Below, piece by piece: positions 10,331 through 22,569 of a DNA stretch of 64,000 nt (position 1 is its first letter; every line of letters begins with the position of its first letter). The DNA is taken from NCBI RefSeq assembly GCF_000972845.2, contig NC_040021.1:12428908-12492907 (forward strand). Reading direction: 5' to 3'. The position numbers and the translations under genes were made by a program. The notes beneath the pieces were generated by a model. It did no database searches and was not told the origin of the DNA. It worked only from the letters and a program-made list of their open reading frames with translations. Source of the stretch: Larimichthys crocea. Its lineage: Eukaryota; Chordata; Actinopteri; Sciaenidae.

Positions 10331-12474
10331 GTGGGATTGTCTATACAATACCTCTATGTACTGTAAAGGCTACGTATAACATACAGTGTGGGTAGATATA
10401 TGTACATACATATCTGTCAACCCGGCTGCAAACAATGCAATACAAATGTCACATCCCTACTTTCACAGTTTTTAACAGCCAGTACACAACCAACACACTC
10501 TGACACCTCATTAGTCTTCATGTACCCACATGAGAATCGTGCTCAGGCCTGAAATTTCAGCTCTAGGCCAACCTCCCCCAATTCACATGCACCAAAGCTC
10601 GTCCGAGACTGAACCTGAACTGAAGCCCAAAGCAGGTTTTTAATGTAAAATTCTCTCCCTCACCCTCCTTTAACACACACAGTACAGGAAAGCTGAGACT
10701 TTTCACACACACAAGAAAAATGCATTCAATATGACAATGCAGTAAACACACTGTCTACTCTGCTGCCGTATCAGCGTATCCATCATGATGAAGAGGCTAG
10801 TCAAACGGTAAACATGAAGACATAAACAGTGGTCATGTAGCTCTCGCCAAGCATTGGTTAACCAGCCGTCACGTGTATACAGACAAGATGTTTGAACCGC
10901 TTTACATTGATAAAGCACGCTCTTAAACAATGATGACGGTGAACAAGAGAGCAAGAGCTTAAATCAGAAGTGACTGACGACTTTGTCTTGATGCGAGAAG
11001 AGCATACTGACAAAGGGCACGTTGATAAATGTTGACCAAATCTTCATCAGCCGCCTATAAATACTGAATTAAACCAGACAAACAGGCAACGGGTATAAAT
11101 CTCGTGTTTGACTCTTTGTAGTCTGAGTGAATAACAATGCAACACACGAGCCAAGTCAACATGTCAAGGGCGCGACAGGAAGGCACCAGACTGAAGTCAG
11201 ATGAGAACAAATCTATCAGGATAGTCATCAGTATTATTTCACCAGCAAAGACCACACCATCAACAGATACATTTAAATGATTTATTGACAGTACGGAAAG
11301 ATGGTGAATGAAGACTGGATTCTTGTACTTCTTCAAACACTGTTGCATTGTGGGGAAGTTTCAGTGGAGAATGCCCTGCAGCACCCGGACACAACGGACC
11401 CCAAAAGCCTCCAGCTACTTTAGACAAGATTGAGAAATTCTGAGATCTTTGAGATCTGAATGGATGGAGCGCTGATGCACTTGGACCAGTGGTCCATGAT
11501 TTAGCAGTCATGTGGCAGAAACTCTTCACAGCTTACCAGTGAGATGTGAGAGTTGAGGGTGCTTCTGGGAGTCTACAATCAGGAGCGTAAGGGCAGGATT
11601 TACATATTGTCTGCTGAATATGGAGAGTATCTGCATGGGGAGCAAGGACAGCTGGATTTCAGTGAAGTGGTGGAGTTTCAGGCTTCTGTTGCTGAGTCTG
11701 CTGATGTGGGTTGATGAAAACTTTCAAAGTAATCTTCCTGAGTCCATCCAAATAATATTTCGTCCGATGGGGACAACAAAATGGAATTGGTTTGGTTTCT
11801 ATTCTGGTGCAGAATACGTGAATGAAAGAGGACGTGAAGGTTAGGAGGGTATTTATAGGAATGCTGGAAGAGTTATAATTGAGGTCCTGAAACTCTGCTG
11901 ATTGCTTCAGTTTTAGTTTTGAGATATCTGTCTTTTGAGATTTTTGCTGCCAACCCAATACAATGAAGGTGAGAGTCCACAGCATGAAAAATATTCCATC
12001 TAAAAAATTCAACAGAAATATGTCTTTCCTGAAACAACGTGACGTCTGCATAACCCACAGACCTCACTGTGTACAAATAGTCCCTATACCCATTCAGTGA
12101 CAGGCATTTTATCTGCTCTGGGTGTACTGCTTTGTGATGGTGCATGAACCTTTATTAGGTTTCATCATAGTTACATTCTAATGCATTAATACTGTAATAT
12201 TAATCAATAGTTCTACACCACTATACTGTACTTCATTTGTCTGACAGTATCGTTATTTTTTTATACCCTTACTGTCCAATGGAAATCATGCATGTTCAAA
12301 TTCTCTTACTTCTTGAAGGTCAGTCATAGGAAGGATAGCTGATTGTTGAGTCTCCCAGATTGTCAAACAGGTCGTGTTTGTGCTTCCTCACATCAAATAC
12401 AGACACTTTGGGCTCAAGGCTAAAAGAGAGTGGATTATTAAGCCTCATTATCAGCATGAAAGCCACCTATTGTT
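10331..12474. other. non-coding, nothing recognised
   Basis: Several overlapping short frames on both strands (for example 130 codons on the minus strand at 11659-12051) show no domain, no codon bias and no conserved splice context that I can see. No repeat family was recognised. Confidence 0.5.
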
Positions 12475-12945
12475 AGGATTGCTAAGGAGTGGAAGGTTTC
12501 TGGTAAATTTCTGGTAAATTTCCAAAAACCTTCCATGGGAGGCTGGGGTATTTTGGAAATAGTCTAAATTTTCCATGGGAATTATGGAAATTTATGGGAA
12601 TTAATGAGAATTAACTGGAAATTTGGGGTAATCGAGTAATTTGGGGTAAGCTCGCATCATGATGAAGGGTCAATGAAATTATGCTAACTATAGCTTTTTT
12701 AGCATTAACTTATCAGCGAGCTGTCTGAACTGTATGAATACATTTTCATGTGCTATTTGCAAGTTACATGTTCCAACGTGTGGTCCAGGGTTGTAGAAAT
12801 CATCTGTGCATGTAGGGGGCGTGGCCTCAATAGCCTTGCAGTAAGCATTGTGCTATGTGCATGTGATGAGAAATAGCAGATATTCAAGTGTACTTGCATG
12901 AAATCTGGTTGTTTTAGTCAAGATTATGCTAAAATATTGAGAGAC
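12475..12945 (+). mobile_element. family B hAT-like repeat, copy 1
   Basis: It begins aggattgctaaggagtgg, a decayed version of the terminus seen inverted at the end of copy 2 (tttgcaaccct). A series of taaatttc/ttccatggga motifs follows, then a core around 12778-12940 that is about 95 percent identical by eye to the inverse complement of copy 2 at about 22570-22737. The repeat resembles a non-autonomous DNA transposon common in teleosts. The right end is not defined. Confidence 0.65.
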
Positions 12946-13059
12946 TGAAACTTAATAATTTTTCTCTAGTATGAATGATCCCACCTTTAAGTTGTAACAT
13001 TAAAGTAATTCTTACATGTGAATGTAAGGATAATTATAATCAAATAATAATTGCATTTG
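12946..13059. other. AT-rich spacer
   Basis: Short AT-rich spacer between two repeats with no feature. Confidence 0.5.
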
Positions 13060-13235
13060 CATTTGGGGCCATACACCATTCTGTATTACAAATACTTAGT
13101 TCTTTAATTATATTTTGATGCCAATACTTCTGTACTTTTACTTCAATAAAATCTCGAATCTTGTACTTCTAACAGAGCATGTCTACTCTGTGGTTTTGCT
13201 ACTTTAGTAAAGGATCTCAGCTCTTCCAACACTGC
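13060..13235 (+). mobile_element. family C MITE-like repeat, right half
   Basis: It contains ttctgtacttttacttca, aacagagcatgtctactctg and ctttagtaaaggatctcag, ending in cttccaacactgca. I recall this as the right half of a teleost repeat with CAGTGGTGGAA-type ends whose left half is seen at 40335-40465. The last bases fit a decayed TIR. Confidence 0.55.
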
Positions 13236-14110
13236 ACTAAACTCAGCAGATCATCTCCTCTAGAGACAGGCGTTCTGGGATTTTCTTTCTCCTTTTACTT
13301 CTTCTTGGCATTCATTACATCCACATCAAACATTGAGTCACGCAACAGTTAATACAGAGAACAACATAAAGACTGTGTTATTTTCTCAGATGAAAATTTC
13401 CAGACAAATATCTCATCTTAATGTCCATATTTAAACCTTATACTGTATATGAACAGACAGTATGTAACAGAACAGAGCCTGGCATGTCAAAAACTCTCAG
13501 TTTCTGTTAGGTCAGGTTGAGTTATCCTCACAGTTCTTCATGCTGTTGCCACCTGCCGCGTCACTCACATGGAACAGTCTCCGTGACAACCTATGAGCCA
13601 ACGTTTGACAAATTAAAAGAAACACCAGAATAAATGAATGCAGATCCTTCTGTACAGGGCATGAGGGGTCACTGACTGGTTTGATGAGCATAAAAATGAT
13701 TTACATAAGAGGCCTGGGTCTACAGAGCTCGGCTGAGTTGAACGCTGACTGTATGGGTGATTTTGGACACACAGTGCTCTCCAACAAGGATGGAACTTTT
13801 AGAACTTAGTTTTTTCCATTTGTATTAAAGTCTCAGTAGCTATCGGATCCTGATGTGATCACCGCAAGCCCCAGAAGAACACAGGGTTTACTTATTTATT
13901 GAATTTGGACAAATGCGTTACATGCAGTGCATTGAAGTTGCAGTGTAATGATCAAACACCGGGTGTGGGTTTCTACACAAAGACCTACAGTACAAAGAGG
14001 ATCTGTTGGCAGTGCTGGCGCTCGGCGTCAAAATGAGACCGCAAAAAGAAAAGAGGGAGGAAAGCTTTTGAGAGGAATTTGTGATCCTCTTGCTCTTACA
14101 AATCGCCAGA
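13236..14110. other. non-coding, nothing recognised
   Basis: No gene, no simple repeat and no repeat family recognised. Confidence 0.55.
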
Positions 14111-14121
14111 AATACCCCCTC

Positions 14122-14172
14122 CCCACACACAAACACACACACACAGACAGACACAGACACAGACACAGACAT
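14122..14172 (+). repeat. compound (CA)/(ACAGAC) microsatellite
   Basis: Short CA runs followed by four or more ACAGAC hexanucleotide units. The reading frames that cross it are repeat products. Confidence 0.85.
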
Positions 14173-14311
14173 GTGTGTGCATGAAGGCTTTATTTGCTAA
14201 AGCTGAACATCGCATATTCACATATGTTGCGTCACAGGCAAAAACACACCTATTTCCCAACCTCTTTTATGGTCTCTCTCTTTCACACATAAACAGCCTA
14301 TCGATACACAC

Positions 14312-14330
14312 TTACACACACACACACACA
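14312..14330 (+). repeat. short (AC)n microsatellite
   Basis: About nine AC units following ttacac. Flanked by plain sequence. Confidence 0.85.
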
Positions 14331-14503
14331 CCCCTAATCAGTGATCCTCTCTTGCAATGGCTCGCGCATCTGAAATGAGACAAAGAGGAAGAGGAGGTGG
14401 AGGAGGGGAATAAAAGCAGATTTACAAGGCCTGTTCCAGCACCAGTCAGCAACTTCATTCTCCAGCCTCAGTGATGCTCTACAGCAGTGACACATGTACA
14501 CTC

Positions 14504-14508
<5 letters not shown>

Positions 14509-14553
<45 letters not shown>

Positions 14554-14566
14554 TCTCACTCTCTGT
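14509..14566 (+). repeat. (CT)n microsatellite with interruptions
   Basis: A CT dinucleotide tract of nearly 60 bp, interrupted by one GT unit and ending in CACTCTCTG. Confidence 0.95.
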
Positions 14567-14599
14567 CGCGCACACACTTTGATGTCTTTTTCTTAAATA

Positions 14600-16344
14600 T
14601 AAAGAGACAATCTGTTGTCTTGGCTCCATATTTGTGCTGGAAAGGACTTTTACCAGCATCTGTATGATGCAGTGAGGACACAGAGATGTGTTTTAGAGAG
14701 GCATCTGCAGGATAATGGTGCAGAGAAATGATACTAAGTCATTTCAAAGCCTGTTTTTTTCTTTTCTTTTTTCTGATGCTTAGTCATTATTCAAATGTGT
14801 AAGCTGAGGGTGAATACACTATGGGCACAGATTGGTGGAAACACAGCACTACAGCAACAATTACAGCTCTTGATTCTTGACAAAGTAATTTTAGAGATTT
14901 TATCTGCATGTTGACCTTTATCACCTCCCTCGCAGTACAAAACAACAAAAATGTGTTTTTAATTCACTGCATTGCAGATTGTCCCCCAGCCGCAACAAAC
15001 AGATGTTAATAAAGAACTTCTCCAACGTGTTTCATTAATGCACAAAGTCGTCTGTTTGACACAAGGAGCCAGGCGTTTCTCTCCACAGAAAAGTCAAATG
15101 CCGCTCATTTATCTCACAGATACACAGAAGTGATATAAAAAAAAGAAAGAAATAGCTTCCCTACTGTTTTCATCTTGGAGGCTGAGCATGTGCTTCTGTC
15201 TGATCTTTCCAGCTCTCAGTTCATACAAGGATCAGTTTTGGTGTGTGTGTGTGTCTGTCTGAGCTTCACTTCAGTATACAGTGTTGGGATTACCCGTCCC
15301 TTTTGAAATGAATGATTGAATCATTTTATTTGAAATGAATTTTCGCAGCACTTTCTTAAAAGGTTCAAGACATGTTTCAGGAGACATTCATGAATAAATA
15401 ATAAATGTTTATAGTAGAGTCACTGTTATGCAATATTCATGTAGCATGCTCCTGGCGTCAAAATAAAAGTCCTCGACAAATGCAATTTGTGATTTAAGCT
15501 GCAATATTTAGCAGAAGGCTTTGAATGTATTTGCAAAGGGAGTGATCAACACAAAACACAAAGCAAACCTATAGGTTATGGATCATGCAGGTTAAAACAG
15601 TGCTGAATAACAAACTTCTTTAAGACTTCGCCACTGTCATGTTATATCAACAGTGAGTGCACCTCAAGAGGAGAAGCAATAACATGTCTGACAGCGTGTA
15701 TATGTGTGTAGATCTTTCAAGAGACTGTAATGCTTGTTAGGAGACACAATACTTAAGTGTAATCCAAGTGGGTGGGAAATGGTAGCTTTACTCGATTTGA
15801 GCTGAATTTAAGCAGCATCTCATGGAGATTTAATCTTGTTATGGTGGATGAGGCCGGCTGTCAAGAATTATTCTTAGATATGATAATCACTGCAGGCTCA
15901 CACTGAAAGTTTATATGAAAAAATAAATAAATAAAAAACATTCTCATGAGAAATGGTCCAAGCTCAGGAATTATCTCAGGGGATTTCATCAGGAAAATGA
16001 AGATGTCATAAATAAAACGCAGTGTATGCTGCTTGCAGAGAAACATCTCAATATCTGAGTGTGGTATATGATGTATTTTAATGACAGATGAAGTTATTCT
16101 GATTAAAGTGATTCTAGTAAGTGCTCCGAGTGTAACAGTTCACCTTTATTAAAACCAAAATGTCAGCACCAAAGATAACATGAAGCTATCTTGAAATGAG
16201 AAGAAGAGTTTATGCCTTTGGTGGAGCTAAACACCAACAGGCTAAAACACACTGTGTCTTCTTGGATCCCTCTATAGTGGTGGCTGTCGCTCAGGTTATA
16301 GAAACCGAAATTACTCGCCATGGATGTTTGTGAGTATGTCTATG
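14600..16344. other. non-coding, with one possible conserved block
   Basis: There is no coding frame that I can support. A short (GT) run lies at 15240-15254. The segment at about 14985-15130 is free of simple repeats and mixed in composition, so it could be conserved, but no motif identifies it. Confidence 0.45.
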
Positions 16345-16530
16345 GGTGAGCTTAGCATCACTTTGAGTGCTTTGGAAAGGAGGCGCAGTGTTACTCTTGA
16401 TGAGCAGTTGGCACCTTGCATGGAGCAGCCTGTGCCATCAGTGCGAGAATGTGTGTGTGAATGGGTGAATGAGACAAGTGTTGTCAAGCACTTTAAGTGG
16501 TTGATGGGCCAGAAAAACACCAATATGCAT
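16345..16530 (+). mobile_element. tRNA-derived SINE, 3' fragment
   Basis: It contains gatgagcagttggcaccttg, then gcctgtgccatcagtg, gaatgggtgaatgagacaag and gcactttaagtgg. These are the same phrases, in the opposite orientation, as the body and tail of the near full-length SINE at 53823-54152. The tRNA-like head is missing. The 71-codon open frame across it is not a gene. Confidence 0.7.
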
Positions 16531-16771
16531 ATGCAGTAAGCGCAAGTATCAAATAGTCTTACATGCTTGAAAAGGGTTTGAGACTTTCCAAAAATGCAGC
16601 ACAATTTTATGTGCTGATGTCCCCATGCAAGCATGCAACTAGTATAATTTTATTATTTCCACCCCTGCCCTTTATACAGCCGGGGTCAACCACTATCTCA
16701 CAAAGACATGCTTTGCTTAAGTTCAAAAACCTCCCCCACCTCACCTTTAGGGGTAACTTGCCAAAACCTTT

Positions 16772-16808
16772 TAATGAGGGTGGTTTTAACCTTTAACCAC
16801 CCTCATTA
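16772..16808. repeat. 14-bp stem hairpin
   Basis: Perfect 14-bp arms (taatgagggtggtt and its exact complement) are separated by a 9-nt loop. It is AT/GC mixed and not part of a microsatellite. It could be the end of a small palindromic MITE or a chance structure. Confidence 0.85.
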
Positions 16809-16945
16809 CTGTTTTATTTTTGTAAGTTTGTAACACAATTCCTTTCAGGAGAGACTATCTGAAAATGTGCACTGTTCATTCCATTTTCAAATCATTGTCA
16901 ATTCTTCTGACCACTTTGGAAGGTCCACCTCTTCTTTATCATGAC

Positions 16946-17871
16946 CAGAGGCGATCCTGGCTACAGTTACGCCCTGGGCGAACTACTGCTGTGGAAGCAC
17001 CTGACTCCTTATTTTGGCCAGTGGGTGCTCCAGCTCCAAAATATTTCAGAGGTGCCCCTGAATTTACAATTAAGATACAATGTGTAAGTTAGATCACACT
17101 CACATCACACATGCATCAGTTACCCAATTAAAATGACCATGATGCACATTTTAATAACATTTGTTAACATCCTATAAACTAAGCATAACATACTACAAAT
17201 GATTTACAAAATGCCATGTCAATGTATATTAGAAGTTGTTTAGGTTAGCATAAGTGTACAGTAATAAAACATTCCACAGTCAGGACGTCTGTGTGAATTT
17301 GCACTTGTTGTGTTGCAAACACAAACCAGACTAGGTCACTCACAGAAATCTACATACCTTTATCTTTGGCCCGTTTCTTCTCTTCTTCTTTTCTTCATTT
17401 TCTAAACTGGGCACCTGATGCTTCTTTGGTTTTTTACTTTGGACCATGATGAAGACTCGACACCACTTTACCTTTGCCAACACTGTCGGTTCGCCCGTCA
17501 ATCAACCGGAGTGAGGTCAGATTTTTTTTTTTTTTTCCATTTTTCACATAACCCAATTAATTACATGTAGGTATATGGGTCTATGTTAATTATATGAATG
17601 AAATACAATTTATTTGAAGCAGTTTGTGTTGTGTGGCCTGCCACCTGGGATCAGTCTATCCCTCGCCCCCCTCCACCTTGCCTTTTCTGACACACACACA
17701 ACCTGTATGACTCACAGCAGTAAGGGGGGGGGGGACTCCACTAACTTGACGTGGAAATGAGCGGTATAGAAAACTGGCGAGTTTTTTTTTTTTTCAGGGC
17801 GCTCATGCGCCCTCACATAGATTGCGCCCTGGGTGGTCGCCCACATTGCCCATAGCAAAAAACCGGCCCTG
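16946..17871 (-). mobile_element. non-autonomous hAT element with 8-bp target duplication
   Basis: The element is flanked on both sides by the identical 8 bp atcatgac (16938-16945 and 17872-17879), the duplication length expected for hAT insertions. The left end reads cagaggcgatcctggc. The right end read inward is cagggccggttttttg. Both start with CAG and share a CCCWGGGCG block a little further in, so the termini are imperfect inverted repeats. The inside holds a short exon-like frame on the minus strand (listed separately), poly-T tracts near 17521 and 17783, and a G run near 17726. At 926 bp it is far too short for a complete hAT transposase gene, so it would need a transposase supplied in trans. 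Confidence 0.85.
17358..17447 (-). pseudogene. remnant first exon of a hAT transposase
   Basis: On the minus strand an ATG opens a 30-codon frame, MVQSKKPKKHQVPSLENEEK continuing as KKRRNGPKIK, and stops exactly at an AAG|GTATGT sequence that fits a 5' splice site. The lysine-rich start with a KKP motif and an EEK-rich stretch resembles the N terminus of ZMYM1-like hAT transposases (pattern KRKKPSGAQ then KKRKEEEEK), though the GAQ segment is not conserved here. Reading past the donor soon meets a stop. No zinc finger or catalytic exon follows inside the element. The likely reading is an internally deleted autonomous element that kept its first coding exon. The family assignment is from memory and is moderate. 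Confidence 0.45.
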
Positions 17872-17879
17872 ATCATGAC

Positions 17880-18014
17880 CTTTATCAGGATCTTGTTTAA
17901 CGTGTTAGCAAACTCACATTAGTAAAAATAGAGGTGAGTTGTTTGGTCATAACCACAAAGTATTGATATTACGAATTAAAATTGTAATGATACTGGTGGG
18001 ATTACCAGTCAGTA
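17880..18014. other. AT-rich spacer
   Basis: No feature is visible apart from the right copy of the hAT target duplication at its left edge. Confidence 0.5.
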
Positions 18015-18155
18015 GGATTAATCCTATGTGAGCCATGAATGTTTGTATGAAAAATCACAACAGTCCACCCAGTAGGGATATTTCAATCAGGACCAAAGTG
18101 ATCTTGACCAAACGACTGCCATTGCCTATAGAGCCATGATGCTCGCATGGCTAAA
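18015..18155 (+). repeat. dispersed repeat family D, copy 1 (right end)
   Basis: It contains gggatatttcaatcaggacc, then gagccatgatgctcgcatgg and ctaaaaataa. These are the closing phrases of a teleost repeat seen more completely at 56030-56545. It has no coding content. Confidence 0.6.
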
Positions 18156-18327
18156 AATAAAGGAAAGACAAATTTGTACATATTGCTTTTTCATGTATGA
18201 GTCCCATCATGCTGATTGCTCATTGTAGATCAGAGACACTTGGTATACAGTATTCAAATAAATGACTTTTTTTTCTGTACTTTGGCTGCAAAGTACTTGA
18301 AATTGAACCTCTGCCAAGTTCACCATT

Positions 18328-18361
18328 ATTTAGTCCAGAGTATTATTTAGTCCAGAGTAAA
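18328..18361 (+). repeat. 17-bp direct tandem pair
   Basis: The unit ttatttagtccagagta occurs twice head to tail with no spacer. It is a recent local duplication. Confidence 0.85.
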
Positions 18362-20184
18362 TATAGCTCAGATCTGCTCTCACTGGCTCTCCATCTCTGG
18401 CTTTCTTAGTGTTTTTTTCTCCTCTCTCTCCAACTGATTTGGCTTGTAGTTGTTGCAGGCCTGTGTGAGTGAATAGACCCTCGCCTCGTCAATAAAGCAA
18501 TCATTAGAAGCAGATTGAGTTTGTGCTTGTGTACTGACAGCACATTGGATGGGGTGAATGAAGGAGGAGGAGAGGAGCGAGAGAAAGAAGGACGCTGATG
18601 GTGAGATTCGATATTTTGATGCGTGTCGGCTGAATCTGTCTCAACCAATTTAAGTGATGGGAAACACTCATATTGTTTTTTTTGTTTGTTTTTTTAACAG
18701 ACACATAGAAGCTGATGGATCTAATTTTAAAGCACACACATGCTCTTATATATATTTACAATTGTACACATTTCCAAAATTCATTCTCCTTTGCCTTTCC
18801 TTGATGTTCAGCCCTCTTTCATTAACACAAACACAAATGGACCTCGAGGAGTTCTAATCAAAACAAAACAGGGTCAGACAAACGTCAGAATTTGGAGCAC
18901 AGACTTCCCCCCCACCGTCAGTAGCCTCTTAAACCTTGCCCATCCTTCTTTCTGCCTCGGCTGAGAGTCCCTGGGGCAAGAGTTGGTCAGTCATCAGCTG
19001 TGATTTCACAATGTTTGAAACGCAATCAGTCCCAATTCTCTGTGCTCTCTCTCTCTCTTGCCCACCAACAGGGAGCCAGCACCACCCCCATCCACTGAAG
19101 CTCATAGTTTAATGGACAGCAAAGCAGACAGAGACAGGAACAATAAACAAGGCATGTCACGCTAGATGACCAGTGTGTTTGTATGTGTGCTGCGTTGATG
19201 CTTCTATTTAAAGAACCATCATGTTTGCAAGAAATGTGTAGGAAGGCCCGACGTGTTGCCTTAGAGAAAGATTCCTCTTCTCATAACTATGACTTAAATG
19301 CTACACTACAAATATAATGGTGTGTAAATAACAGACTAAAATAGCAATTGCTCTAAAATGTCAGTCTGTAACTGTGAAGTTGGTATATTACTAGCAAAAT
19401 ACTACACTGTAGCTCTCAAACTTTATTTTTTTTTTACACCCACAGTGACATTAATCTATGTTCTTGGAAAAATGCTGTATTTTTCCACCAGAAATGGCAG
19501 ATTTTAGTTATTTATTTTTCTGTCTGTGAGTTTATACCAGTGGACAGTCAGCTATGTAGTCCAGCAAGACTCAATGCCTATGGTGAGGGCAGTGCCTCTG
19601 GCAGGTTAACAAAAAAGACCAAAAATAAGAGATAAGCATTATGGTTGATGAGCTATTCCTGATCCGTTTTGATTATGTTTTTTTAGGTGTTTTTTCTTGG
19701 GCATAGGTGAAGGCTTATATCTAATACATTTTAATTAGTCATTTTTAGTTTACATTAAAATAGTATGTGCTTTATCCATGCCATTAGTTGAGGAGAGACA
19801 TATAAATCTGTAAAGTTTGGATACTGTGACTATATTTCTTACATCCCCTTTCAAGGGGCGTACGAGTTTCCGCAGTATAGATCTCAGCTGTAGATACTGC
19901 AGTAAACACATATCATTAAGATCAAAATTAGCTTTAAGCTCATTAAAACTCAGGCCCTGTCTTCAGTGCGGCCCCATTTGTCTGCCTTGCTGCTGGGCTG
20001 ATCGCCCAAGATTTCTGATTTTCAGGTGATGCAGCTAACATACAGATACTACAGATACTTATTTACACATCCTGCAGACATTAGCATTCATTTGGTTTCT
20101 AGCACCCCTAAATAATGTAACCTTTTAGCTCTGGTTTATTCCATAGAGAGTATAAAAAATAAATGCACTATACCCGAAGGTTTC
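18362..20184. other. non-coding, nothing recognised
   Basis: No supported gene. Short frames on both strands around 18400-18960 lack domains. The segment at 18840-19150 is less AT-rich and not repetitive by eye, and no function can be assigned. Confidence 0.5.
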
Positions 20185-20420
20185 TGAAGATCTGTTTTTT
20201 GTACCAGGCTCTAAACATGTTTATTTCTCCTGTGAAGTTGGACAGTTTTTTTATGGGGGTCTTATGGAGATTGACTCTTTTTGTAGCCAGCCTCAAGTGG
20301 CTGTTTGATGAACTGCAGCTTTTGGCACTTCTTTGTTGGCTTCCCTTCACAGTCACAGAGATGGCACGCTTGGCTCATCCTCATCTGGCACTTAAGACGG
20401 TATATGCTCCACCATGCCCA
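20185..20420 (-). repeat. dispersed repeat family A, copy 3
   Basis: It carries ttttttgtaccaggctctaa, tgtgaagttggacag, atggagattgactctttttg and agccagcctcaagtggctgt in the same order as copy 2. The 90-codon open frame through it on the plus strand is incidental. Confidence 0.7.
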
Positions 20421-22374
20421 CTAACTAGCTGCTAACTTTGTCTGCCATTTTGTAGCATGCAGTGGGTTTCTCGAAGGACGAGGCTGGTGACACACAAAAC
20501 CAGGACAATTAGCTAAAAGACTTTACAATGCCAAAAAGCTACTGAGCTGTGGAGAACTGCAGAGTTTGGTGATAATTATCTGTGAATTTATCACTATGAG
20601 CGACACCTTTCCCATTATTCCACCTGTTGTTAATATAGAATTATTGATTGCAGCAGATTTAAAGCTTCTCTGGGGCTTTGGGGAGAAAAAGTTTAATCAT
20701 GCCTTGTAGTGAAACATATATCACAAAGCACATTCTAAATCAACCTGCATGGATGGATAATGCGACAGACTTTGAAGCTTTAATAAAATGTCAGACTCTG
20801 CAGTAGAGTAGAGCGTAGCTGTTGTTCTGCTGGCTATCTAAACGCTCAGAGAGTATTTAAAATCTGACTGATTCATCGGCGTAGGTGAACGAACCTTAAG
20901 AGAAAGTTGCAATAGTTGTAATGTTTTATTCATGGGCATACAGTATAAAAAGTTCTGTCGGGAATAGTTCATACAGAGAATAGCTGTATTTCTTACAAAT
21001 GATCTTTCTCCTTTTTGGTGCATCTGCTATGTTAAATCACAGGAAATGAATACTTATACTGTAACTGTGACTGGTAAATTCTGGTTGACTTTTATTGTGT
21101 CCCCCAGGTTTTCTGCATCCTTAATGCCGACAAAAGCACATTATACAGGGCGGAAAGTGTCCTCTAGGTGTAATTGTGTACAGTGTGTATTTTGTGTTAC
21201 CATGATGCAATATAGCATTTCTCAGTCAATGATATGTATCCAATATCAGTGTTTGGACTTGTGCCATTTCTCCCTATAGCTTCTTCTTCATGTTCCATTT
21301 AACGTGAATCCAATTCTCACACTTGTGTACAGCTATCTTGTGCACATGAATAATGGGTCTCCTCAAATAAAGTAATACATGTCTTTGTGGATGTAATGGG
21401 CTTTAGGGAGAACACGATCAGCATGCAACAGTGATCCTGGGTGGAGACATATGTTTGGCATGTTCGTTATGATTTGTGCTATCGGTTCTGCAGTGTGAGC
21501 ATAGAAACTGGGCACATATGTTTGCTTTGGAATTCACTCACCGACATGAAGCACCTCTAGCCTATGGGCATGCGGCTCTTCTCTATCTCTTATCGCTGTG
21601 ATTGCAGGGGACTCATGAGGCGCGTGTACATGTTTATTGTCATGGATACTGCCATGATATATGCAGTTTGGATTGGGAAGGACTCAAAGAGCACAGAGGA
21701 GAAGATCGAGCGCAAAAATAAGTCAAAAATGATGAATTTCAATTCTGCATTATCTTTCCTTTTTTCCATTTTATTATATTTTACTATCATGTACCAATCC
21801 TGTACACCAGGATACACAGGAGCCACTTCAGCATGATATACCATATGAGTAATATGGTTATGGTGGAAGACATTAGACTATGTTGATACAGATCTACAAG
21901 TCTATGTGGCAAGCGGCACCATTCACTTACCACCTAATCTAAAAATGCCTGCTGGAAGTGTGCATTTGTCAATGGTTTTATCAAGAAGGCAACATTCCCC
22001 CACTAATATTTCATTTAGATATGACCATGACATCAACAGCAGGCTCTGTTAATATGTTGTGGCATCCCAGATACAGCACCCTGTTCAGTAATCACGTACA
22101 GTACACTGCCCTACACTTTGACTTAAAGCTTGTTCACACAAAACTCAATAATTTCTGAAGTCACTACTGGTCTCGACAACAGGCTAATTGGATGGCTGAC
22201 CCTGCTGATTGAAAAAGCTCACTCAGCAGTCTTAAAACCAAATTCTGTCAGTAAGTACAAAGCTTAACTATGAGCCGTCAGCTGTCAGTAATTTACAGAT
22301 GGGTGACAAATTACAGGAAAAACTTGTTCCACCAAAAGCCCCAAGAACAGCTCCAACACTTAAAGTCCCCCGAA
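20421..22374. other. non-coding, nothing recognised
   Basis: AT-rich. Short overlapping frames (for example 90 codons on the plus strand at 21564-21836, opposed by 84 codons on the minus strand) show no domain. No simple repeat or known family. Confidence 0.5.
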
Positions 22375-22545
22375 CTCTGCTGGATAGATGAAATGTTATT
22401 CACTCATTTCATGTGTTGATGATTGCGGTAGAGAGCACTGTCTAATACATTGCTCTAACATCTCCCATAGGTGTTCAGGACGGTCACTCAGAAGATGAAA
22501 CCATAACTTGTGCCCCACATGAGTTGGACAAGTTGGCCCTTAACA
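22375..22545. repeat. possible DNA-transposon remnant
   Basis: The phrases tgatgattgcggtagagagc, actgtctaatacattgctct and aacatctcccataggtgttc resemble a transposon-derived repeat that I recall from teleosts. Only about 170 bp is recognisable and no termini or reading frame remain. The identity is weak. Confidence 0.35.
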
Positions 22546-22569
22546 GGGAACTTAAATATAGTTGGGGGA

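Noticed and set aside
11340..11860. Possible spliced gene suggested by overlapping frames on both strands
   Set aside because: Frames on opposite strands are equally long, codon use is unremarkable and no recognisable peptide or consistent splice sites were found.
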